Shown piece after piece: positions 8,201 to 15,008 of a DNA stretch of 15,008 nucleotides. A program made the translations under genes and the position numbers. How positions within the stretch are numbered: position 1 is the first letter of the stretch; each line of letters starts with the position of its first letter. The notes under the pieces were generated by a model, which saw only the letters and a list, made by a program, of their open reading frames with translations, did no database searches and was not told the origin of the DNA. Origin of the DNA: Saccoglossus kowalevskii (lineage: Eukaryota > Hemichordata > Enteropneusta > Harrimaniidae); NCBI RefSeq assembly GCF_000003605.2, contig NW_003105601.1, positions 160,682 to 175,689 of the forward strand, given 5' to 3'.

Positions 8201-9178
8201 CAATATTTGCAAAATATCAGGGTCAGGAGTATTTGTTTTCAAATAGCTGAAAACAACTGAATATTTCTGTAGATTTGGTTGGTAACAGCATCTTAGCCAT
8301 TGAATGGCACGTAGATTTTTTGATTGCCGATTCGAATAAGGTTTCTTAATTATTCGAAATTGAATGTGACTCATACCCATAGTCTGCGAGGGACACCTGT
8401 CTCATGCGTAACCCTGTTCCTATGCCTTCAGGCTCTTCACTTTTTATGATTATATGAAGACTCTTAACTCATTTGTTGTCGCTGCGTTCAAGCGATCGTC
8501 GATCATGAAATATATTGCACTTCCTAAGTTAGCTATGTTGAGTGTGTTCCAAAGCTAAACTCGAAACCTCGTTGCATAACAGAATTTTAGATTGTTCAGT
8601 TAAAACATAAATCATTCAGGTCTTGACACGCGTGACTCATGAACGTCGTAACTACTGATTTTGTTGCATGGCTCATTATACTTCATATGCTAATTTTAAA
8701 AATCACAACTTTAAACCCTGCGCCATTAGATGTTTCGAACAAACAAGCTATTCTATTTTTGTGTTAACAATATTCATTGACAAATGATATGTTTCATGTT
8801 AATATACAAGACATGTAGTAGACACCACGATGTTAAATGTTCAAAATATGCAACCCCAGTGTCACTCTCATTCTAATAACCAATTATAGAATTAGACGAA
8901 CCACGTGAAACACACTCACTATTGCCCCCATTAACATCAATTATTAAATTAAACTGTGGATTACGTGAAATACGACACACACATGGTACGAACAAATCTC
9001 CAACGTTTTATTAATGTTATCCTATTTTTATTTTCACACTAATAAATTAGAATAAATATATAATATTTGAACATTTCTCTATATATGTAACCTTTATCAA
9101 TATGACTTCGATTATTAACAAACGCTAAACTCAATTTGTTATGAATTTCAACTTATATTTATGTTTATATTGACATTT
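8201..9178. other. AT-rich non-coding stretch
   Basis: No gene is supported. Notable small items are a POU-like CATATGCTAATTT at 8684-8696, repeated at 14620, and ACGTGAAA at 8903-8910 and 8963-8970, the first inside a CACGTG E-box. Confidence 0.45.
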
Positions 9179-9230
9179 ATGCAATTGCATGTATTAGTAT
9201 GCGTCATGGCTAATCGTGTTCGTGATTAGC
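9179..9230. other. Palindrome and hairpin
   Basis: ATGCAATTGCAT (9179-9190) is a perfect 12-bp palindrome. GCTAATC at 9209-9215 pairs with GATTAGC at 9224-9230 across an 8-base loop. There is no evidence of a product. Confidence 0.3.
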
Positions 9231-9264
9231 GTACATTGCATTGATCACTCACGACAACGACTAA

Positions 9265-9382
9265 CTGTAAAATTAGTATTCATTCTCATACCCATTAGTG
9301 CAAGACCATACCAAAGCATTTAATTGCCGAGTTCGTTGACTACATGTTTGCACTGAATAATGCAACATTATACGATTTACAG
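9265..9382. mobile_element. Degenerate inverted-repeat segment, possible old MITE
   Basis: The ends are CTGTAAA (9265-9271) and TTTACAG (9376-9382). Reading inward from each end, GTAT, CAT, ATT and GTGCAA recur in the same order with small spacing differences, so the arms are imperfectly complementary over about 40 bases. The CTGTAAA end matches the terminus of the clearer element at 12228-12435. No target-site duplication is evident. Confidence 0.3.
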
Positions 9383-10272
9383 CCAATATTCCATAAACAC
9401 GTTCTTTTGTTTTGTTTTTATATATTCGCATAGTATTATAAGTAAATTAACATTTATTTAGATATTATAAACAAATTCCCGTTCCGAGGTATATTATAAG
9501 CCTTGTATGCTAGTTTCGAATAATCCATGTTACAAAAATAACCAAATAGGCCTTGCTTCATATAATGCCATTCTTATCACATGATTGCATATAGTGTTTA
9601 TTTTTCCGAGCTGAAATGGAGTAGTCTACCGTGTATTTCTCGTGATTTCACACAAGTTAATGTGTTTTCCGTGTACATTATTTCACTCCACTCTTATTGT
9701 GATACTATGAGCATAATACATGCTTAAATGTTGAAATAAATGCAGGATCGATCAAATGTTACGTGCCTTCTGTGCAATGAAAGAGTTTAAATAGCTCTGA
9801 CCCTGAAAGGCTGGTTTATAACGCACAATATAATCCCGACCATCGGAGTGTGAAAAAGTAATTTCGAGAGTACAGGATTGAGGAGTCAGTTCAGGTTCCA
9901 CGCGTTTGACGCTTTGTCTAGCAATCATGCATTAGTAAGCAATGGACAATGACTTGAACTCCTTTGAGGGATCTGGTGAACGTGATTTTTCAAGTTTGCG
10001 AAATCTTAGAAGGTTATAAACAGTGCTTATCAAATAGTGTGTCATAAATCCATGGTAGAGGTGCTTAGAAGTTAAACTTCATACCTCTTTCGTACAGTTT
10101 GTGTATATAGGATAGAATCGTTATCCATTGTTCGTGGGGGAAACATCATAATTTCCTCATTGCCTCGCATAATACAGTGGTATAGGTGAAGCCATATGAA
10201 TATAAATGTAAACTGACCCATGTTTTGTTCATCTTATTGAACTGTTTCACCGTTATGGCAATATGATTCCAC
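9383..10272. other. AT-rich non-coding stretch
   Basis: Nothing coding or repetitive was recognised, apart from the short palindrome GATCGATC at 9747-9754. Confidence 0.45.
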
Positions 10273-10351
10273 ATCTCCAAGGACGCGCGTCGGTCAATAC
10301 TCCAGCTGTACTGTACTTTGAGGTTTGAGGTATCCTCGTAATAACCTCATA
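10273..10351 (-). repeat. Partial inverted copy C of the 2036-2638 repeat family
   Basis: Read on the minus strand, it begins TATGAGGTTATTACGAGG and is identical to copy A for its first 28 bases. It then shares AGTACAGC, TTGACCGACGCGC and GGAGAT with copies A or B in the same order. The second half of the unit is missing. A copy about 8 kb away in opposite orientation shows the family is dispersed, not just a local tandem duplication. A short TA run (10353-10365) adjoins its start. Confidence 0.75.
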
Positions 10352-10352
10352 G

Positions 10353-10365
10353 TATATATATATAT
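10353..10365. repeat. Short (TA)n tract
   Basis: Thirteen bases of alternating TA, directly abutting the TATGAGG end of repeat copy C. It may mark the insertion site or a slippage-prone junction. Confidence 0.8.
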
Positions 10366-10843
10366 TATTTAATGATTAATTTCTAAATCAGATTAGTACC
10401 ATAATTATAATTAAATAGTTAAAGATGCGGTATAGACGAGTACGTATCATGAATTATCATAAACTATAAATGTTGCATTTTCTTGACACACAACATTATA
10501 TGCCAGATGAAAAATCAAAACCACTAATACGCATGTGCAGTAATTACTATTGTACGTACGACACAGCCAGTGCACATGCGTACTATAGAATGTCATTGTT
10601 TTATTGCACGAATTATATTGTGTACTATCACAGTGGCTTATCAATACTGGCATGTGTTTTCAGTTGATGATATAGCACAGTCCAATGTATCTATCATTAT
10701 ACGCTACTAAAAAAATGATGAATGTCCATATTAATATTTTACAAATATCATTTCTGAAAAATTGGAAATATTTGATATTTTAGGCAGTATCAAATACAGA
10801 CAGGGATGGTCTTACTCTTACTTCTCTTTGAATTATTGAGTAG
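10366..10843. other. Non-coding stretch containing a strong hairpin
   Basis: No gene is supported. Frames of 65 to 68 codons are open on both strands over 10447-10667 because the sequence is partly self-complementary. The clearest structure is the 12-bp inverted repeat at 10528-10582. Confidence 0.45.
10528..10582. other. Perfect 12-bp inverted repeat
   Basis: TACGCATGTGCA (10528-10539) is exactly complementary to TGCACATGCGTA (10571-10582), with a 31-base spacer containing the palindrome GTACGTAC. The stem is longer and more GC-rich than most chance hairpins here. It could be the core of a small fold-back element or a binding site pair. Confidence 0.5.
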
Positions 10844-10872
10844 ATGCAAATTAATATAAAAACAATTTGCAT
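10844..10872. promoter_or_regulatory. Convergent pair of POU octamers
   Basis: ATGCAAATT (10844-10852) and AATTTGCAT (10864-10872) form a perfect 9-bp inverted repeat with an 11-base spacer, each arm holding an exact octamer. POU-domain proteins bind ATGCAAAT and can bind paired sites. Function is inferred. Confidence 0.35.
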
Positions 10873-12195
10873 TTACAATACATACTAGGGATCTATAGTA
10901 AATCACCAACATTTGTTAAATACAATGAGACCGTAAATAATCATTACAATATTATTATTGTTCGTTGATTGCATCTATGTTCCCAGCTCCTGACTTGTAC
11001 GTACTAGTACTTAAGGTGAGTTTTGGAGACATTAATTCTATTTTCTGAGAACGTGTGAACTCCGTTATGTTAGCGTCATAAAAAAGAGCTAAAGTTTCTG
11101 TTTGTGTAGTTTCACGTGTATGTCATAGGAATAACAAGTATCAATTGATATGATAAATGCCTTCATATATACTCTAATAATATATAATTGCTGACTAAGC
11201 ATCATTATGCAAATTAGCAAATATGTCATTTATTTCTTGGTTCAATTGAAAGTAGCTTCGACACAGATTACTTTATTGATTTTGACTAAAATGTTGTTAA
11301 GAAAGCAGAAATCAAACTATTTTCAGAATTACCCAAAATAACCCATTGTTTTGTAAAACAGCTTTCTCAAAAACATGTGATGTAGTCCGTATTAAATATT
11401 CATCAATTTGAAACATCTGGTACGAAGTAGTTCTTTCCATCAAGCCATTAGTGGAATTCATGTAACCACGTTATTGCAAGTAACCGAAAGTACAATTTGA
11501 ACACAGCGATATCGTATTATTTTATCTAGAATGTGAATCGATATTACGCGCTCAACAAAAAATACCTGTACCGCTTCTTGAAATATCACACGTTGTTTTC
11601 GGCGTTAACGGTGAAAATCGTCGCACAATGTGACTAGATGTCGATTTTATCAACAGGAGTTCTACATTGTTTTGACCATAGATTTGTAGATTGCATAAAA
11701 GCGTCGAAGACGTAGTTTTGCTTATAAAGACTAGCGGTTATTAATTCTCTCAACGTACATGGGTAGATGTACGCGATGAGGCGTTTAGAAATCGTTGATG
11801 CGCGAATATGAATCTAACCAATTTCATCTTCAGTTTGCTTTTAACAAAACAAGTTTAATTATTTCGAGAAAATACTTGTAAATTCAATAAATTTAAAGAC
11901 GGGTTCTAAAATCAGTGACACACTTTACATCCTGCTAGTACACTATTAGATTGCGGTATTCACTACGTGCGTGCAAACTAATTAATATTCATGATTTAAG
12001 CATATACGGGCAACGGATGCATCCCAAGCTGTAACCAAGCCTGTATTGACAGGCGTTGGAGAGGTATCCGTTAAGATAAAGTTATTTTCCCATCGAACTT
12101 AGTATTGGATAATAACTTATTATTGAATAATAGTATTGTAAATTCCACCAATGAAATAATTTATGTATTTTATCATCTCACATGTAAGTGATTCT
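10873..12195. other. AT-rich non-coding stretch with scattered motifs
   Basis: No gene is supported. It contains an extended octamer, ATTATGCAAATTAGC, at 11204-11218, a 7-bp hairpin at 11754-11773 (CGTACAT/ATGTACG) and AATTAATATTCATG at 11980-11993. Confidence 0.45.
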
Positions 12196-12218
12196 TCAGT
12201 GCAGAATGTTTGCACTGA
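12196..12218. other. Short hairpin beside the MITE-like element
   Basis: TCAGTGCA (12196-12203) pairs exactly with TGCACTGA (12211-12218). Two further inner pairs leave a 3-base loop, giving a stem of about 10 bp. That is too short for a microRNA precursor. It lies ten bases outside the left end of the 12228-12435 element. Confidence 0.35.
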
Positions 12219-12227
12219 GGTTACCTG

Positions 12228-12435
12228 CTGTAAAATACTTTATTTTCCCTTGGAATTAATTTTCGCTATTTTCGATGAAGGAATGATTCAGTGAAAGTAA
12301 AATCCAGCGAATATACCTTTTTTTGTATTTTACATTCAACTTGTCAAAAATCAGTGTGAAAATAAATTCCATACAAAGCACCCAAAATGTCTTTTTAGCG
12401 AAAATTAACTTCACCTAAAATAAAGTAGTTTACAG
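12228..12435. mobile_element. MITE-like element with about 43-bp terminal inverted repeats
   Basis: The left end (12228-12270) and the reverse complement of the right end (12392-12435) both start with CTGTAAA. They agree at 18 of the first 19 positions, including TACTTTATTTT. After a diverged 8 to 9 base block they agree again over TTAATTTTCGCT. The interior of about 120 bases is AT-rich with no open frame. The total length of 208 bases, terminal inverted repeats and lack of coding sequence are typical of a non-autonomous DNA transposon. No convincing target-site duplication is visible at these boundaries, so the superfamily is not assigned and the true ends may lie a few bases out. Confidence 0.75.
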
Positions 12436-12984
12436 TAATAGCTTTTCACAGTGTTGCAGATAGTCTAACATAACACTACTAAACGTAAGCTAACATTTAA
12501 CCAAAACTGTTCATGAGTGTAAAAGGTCACACAACTACATAACGTGATAAATGTGCTTAACAAAATAATTCGATTTGCCGCCAATTGATTACCTAATAAA
12601 AAGGAAGTCTCTTAGCCGATCCCGTCAATGGATGAAGGAACTTAATTTAATTAAAAGTAGAAATGTAATTTTTGTATTGGGTTGTGTGTTAAAAGCTAAT
12701 TTCGCAAGATTTTTTAAAAGTGTACAGTAGTGAGAAAGGTGGACGGGTTTAGTAATTCAATTCAACGCAAGCCTGTCTTTTAGAAGAAAGAAAGGACCAT
12801 TTTTTTTGTAGTTTCCCATATAAAATAATCTCACTCGGTTGAATAGGCTGTGGTGATTTGGATCTCAGGCATACGTGTTTCCGTGTGTCAAATAGATAAA
12901 AAAAACGCCGCTGTACTCGAATCCGCTTATAAGAGGTCCCATGTCCTGTCACAGAAACTGTTACATTGACTCAAATCACAGTTA
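12436..12984. other. AT-rich non-coding stretch
   Basis: No gene or clear repeat. The 67-codon minus-strand frame at 12749-12952 has no recognisable features. Confidence 0.45.
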
Positions 12985-13004
12985 ATTTGCATAACCATGA
13001 CAAC
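12985..13004. promoter_or_regulatory. SOX/POU-like composite overlapping an X-box half-site
   Basis: ATTTGCATAACCATG (12985-12999) differs at one position from the vertebrate SOX2/OCT4 composite ATTTGCATAACAATG. The octamer half is exact and the mismatch falls in the SOX core. The overlapping CCATGACAAC (12995-13004) is the reverse of GTTGTCATGG, the strong half of the RFX-type site seen at 13936. Binding is not demonstrated. Confidence 0.3.
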
Positions 13005-13596
13005 AGCAAGCTTAGATTGTTTCGGCTGTTTATTAGGAACGGAAGACTTTCTCATACTTTTTTTGTGTTTTTTGCTCGGGTCGATACCCCCTGGAAATTA
13101 ATAGTTTGCCGAACCACAGTATTTGAGTGTTATGTAGATATTATAAAAAGCGTACATATTTATAAACAGCTGTCATTTGTTATTTGAGGCATACCCATCC
13201 TTGGAAATGATCAGTCGGTGACGATATAATCTCGAATAATTTTATACATGGGATTTTTCAACAAATATCACATAACTTTTTTATCAAATACAGATGCGTA
13301 ATTCATGAAGAATGTGTTATATGAGTAACAATTGAAACACATTATGAATTAGACATGTACAGATTTAATTTTGCTTTCACATTTGAAGTGATTATCTTTA
13401 GATTAAAGTGTTCAGTATATAATATGTGACATACTATATTATGTTAATAAACTATGCCGTATACGGGTCAAAGACTTGTGGGTTTTAAAATTAGAAACAC
13501 AAAACCAAATCGAATTAACCTGCAAGACATTTTTTTTACATTGTGGCAATACTTGGGATGTGCCTATCAGACTAATCGAGGACTATTTTCAGTGAT
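13005..13596. other. AT-rich non-coding stretch
   Basis: No gene is supported and no repeat was recognised. The plus-strand frame of 73 codons across 12966-13187 starts at a non-ATG codon and is not protein-like. Confidence 0.45.
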
Positions 13597-13610
13597 GTTG
13601 CTATGGAAAC
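13597..13610 (+). promoter_or_regulatory. RFX X-box match
   Basis: GTTGCTATGGAAAC fits the 14-base RFX/DAF-19 X-box consensus RYYNYYATRRNRAC at every position. RFX factors bind such sites, notably near ciliary genes. A second exact match lies 339 bases downstream. Confidence 0.45.
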
Positions 13611-13935
13611 TGTGTTTTATCTAGATACAAAACAGCCAGCCGTGTCATGTTACTAACATGTAGATACATAATACAACACAATACATACATATAATTTAAC
13701 CATACGTAGACCACATACTTTTTCAGAATAATTACAAACTTAGGATATTTAAGTTACAGAACACAACTCAATTATTTGAAAATTATGCAAATTAGCTAAT
13801 TACAATATTTTATTAATTACGATGATATAGACTGCCGATATCATTTATTCACGACTGAAATCATGAATTTTATTTTTCAGAATTTACCAAGATATCAACA
13901 TCCAATCAGAGTGATTATTTGGATTGTTTATGTGG
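13611..13935. other. Non-coding stretch between the two X-box matches
   Basis: No gene. It contains the near-palindrome CATGTTACTAACATG (13646-13660) and an extended octamer, ATTATGCAAATTAGC, at 13782-13796, identical to the one at 11204. Confidence 0.45.
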
Positions 13936-13949
13936 GTTGTCATGGAAAC
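13936..13949 (+). promoter_or_regulatory. Second RFX X-box match
   Basis: GTTGTCATGGAAAC also fits RYYNYYATRRNRAC throughout and differs from the first site only by CT to TC at positions 5 and 6. The flanks differ, so this is not simply a duplicated block. Confidence 0.45.
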
Positions 13950-14654
13950 TCGGCTGTAAATACATGTAAAACGGGTTATTTTTTCCATACTTGTGCTTAG
14001 TTATACCAAGGGAGTGGTAATCAATATTTACAGACCCCTTTTTGAGATTAACCGCATCTCTAATATGCAAATGTAGGATTAATGGCTAATATAGTCAACT
14101 CTGTACGCTGTGAACCTATTCGGAACTGCTAAGCCTATTTCCTTGTTTCAAATCATCATTTATTCATTAGTAGCTCTGTATAGTTGTCACATTTTATAAG
14201 AATCACCCTCCTCCCCTCAGGCAACTGGCAATTAACCTGTGTTTTATAAATAGGGTGGCGGGACCTTCCATGGCAAAGCCGAGTTTGACGTAATAGGGCT
14301 GTTGTATAGAGGTAGTCTTTACTGACGTGATAAGGTTATATTGGATTGTAAGATGGTGTTTATCCAGTTTATACATTTATGATATTTGACAAGGAGCTTT
14401 GAGCGACTGTGTCATCTGTGGTATAATTAAATTGTGTAAGCCGGTGCAGTGCCTTGCTAACGGCATCACAAGTGAGCGGCTCATCGCAAGCACGACGTGT
14501 AATGTTAGGAATCCTATGTGAAATGGTCAATACGAGCTGGCTCTACTGTGGATAAATCATACAGGATGATTATCTTTTATCATGTGATCTACTCCAATTG
14601 TAACAATCTTCTTACGAATCATATGCTAATTTATAATAAATATGTATAAGATTT
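13950..14654. other. Non-coding stretch with octamer and TATA/MEF2-like words
   Basis: An octamer, ATGCAAAT, lies at 14065-14072. TATAAATAG at 14245-14253 could serve as a TATA box or MEF2 site, but the following ATG at 14270 opens only a seven-codon frame. CATATGCTAATTT at 14620-14632 repeats the word at 8684. No gene is supported. Confidence 0.4.
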
Positions 14655-14785
14655 AAACGCGCCTGACCCCGCGCAGTAACGTTTGCAACAGAGACCGATT
14701 TCAATTTTCTTTCTCACTCGAAATAAAGTCATGTCTGGACTGAAATTAACATGTGTGATGCAAAAAAGTACCAGGCGCGGGGTTT
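14655..14785. mobile_element. Imperfect fold-back segment with GC-rich ends
   Basis: Reading inward from either end, the order AAAC, GCGCCTG, TTTGCA, ATTTCA is shared. CGCGCCTG (14658) pairs with CAGGCGCG (14772), ACCCCGCGC (14666) pairs with GCGCGGGGT (14775), TTTGCA (14682) with TGCAAA (14759), and ATTTCA (14698) with TGAAAT (14741). The arms are unequal in length and diverged. This resembles an old MITE or fold-back element of about 131 bases. A minus-strand frame of 102 codons crosses it but is not protein-like. Confidence 0.35.
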
Positions 14786-15008
14786 GTTTTTTCTCCGCAT
14801 ACCATAGAAAGACACATAACATGGTAGTGTGTCGGCAGTGATATGTCACACTAAAGATCACTACAGTGAATGATCTCACCATGAGAATAATCAATAACAT
14901 ACAATAACATACATGATGGATCGGTAAATATGCATCCACAAATTAATGACGAGTTTTATTATATTTTTCAATTAAGGTTGTTTGAAACATATCTGTCCAG
15001 TCACGTTT
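14786..15008. other. Non-coding AT-rich end of window
   Basis: Nothing is recognisable here beyond short direct repeats of ACATACAATAACATAC type near 14897-14912. Confidence 0.4.

Noticed and set aside
10447-10667. Overlapping frames of 65 to 68 codons on both strands
   Set aside because: They are mirror openings produced by partial self-complementarity around the 10528-10582 inverted repeat.
12196-12218. microRNA precursor
   Set aside because: The stem is about 10 bp and does not extend to the roughly 22 bp or more needed.
14245-14275. TATAAATAG followed by an ATG in good context
   Set aside because: The ATG lies where transcription would barely start, and its frame ends after seven codons.
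14631-14939. 102-codon minus-strand frame
   Set aside because: Cys- and hydrophobic-rich by chance. It overlaps a fold-back segment and shows no domain, signal or exon borders.

Overview
This window looks like non-coding nuclear DNA from an animal, most likely an invertebrate. It is AT-rich throughout. No frame stays open beyond about 120 codons, and no RNA gene is recognisable. There is no operon-like packing. Simple tetranucleotide tracts, degenerate transposon-like inverted repeats and a tRNA-like SINE head are scattered through it. CpG is not obviously depleted, unlike heavily methylated vertebrate DNA, which weakly favours an invertebrate. I cannot name the species or the neighbouring gene.

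Layout. Positions 1-2035 are unique-looking AT-rich sequence with one CRE/octamer pair near 630-698. Positions 2036-2638 hold two diverged tandem copies of a repeat, and a third partial copy lies inverted near 10273-10351. A sharply GC-rich patch at about 3320-3450 interrupts the AT-rich background. The only open frame that looks at all like protein is on the minus strand at 4091-4378: a basic N-terminus, a hydrophobic segment, then a Cys-containing tail. Two perfect microsatellites follow, (TGAA)n at 4807 and (AAAT)n at 6245, the second preceded by a T-rich stretch full of CTGTAAA words. A tRNA-derived SINE-like segment lies near 7385-7565. The right half carries an inverted-repeat element at 12228-12435 that looks like a MITE, two weaker fold-back segments (9265-9382 and 14655-14785) and several short hairpins.

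Regulatory reading. The window holds nine exact ATGCAAAT octamers, six of them within 10844-14072. It also holds three perfect TGACGTCA palindromes and two sites that fit the RFX X-box consensus exactly (13597 and 13936). By hand estimate these are more than base composition predicts. The simplest inference is an intergenic or intronic region, possibly with enhancers responding to POU, CREB/ATF and RFX factors, that has also collected small non-autonomous transposons. I see no convincing sign of a novel multi-gene system. The leads worth checking are the motif cluster at 10.8-14.1 kb, the repeat families and the small membrane or secreted open frame.
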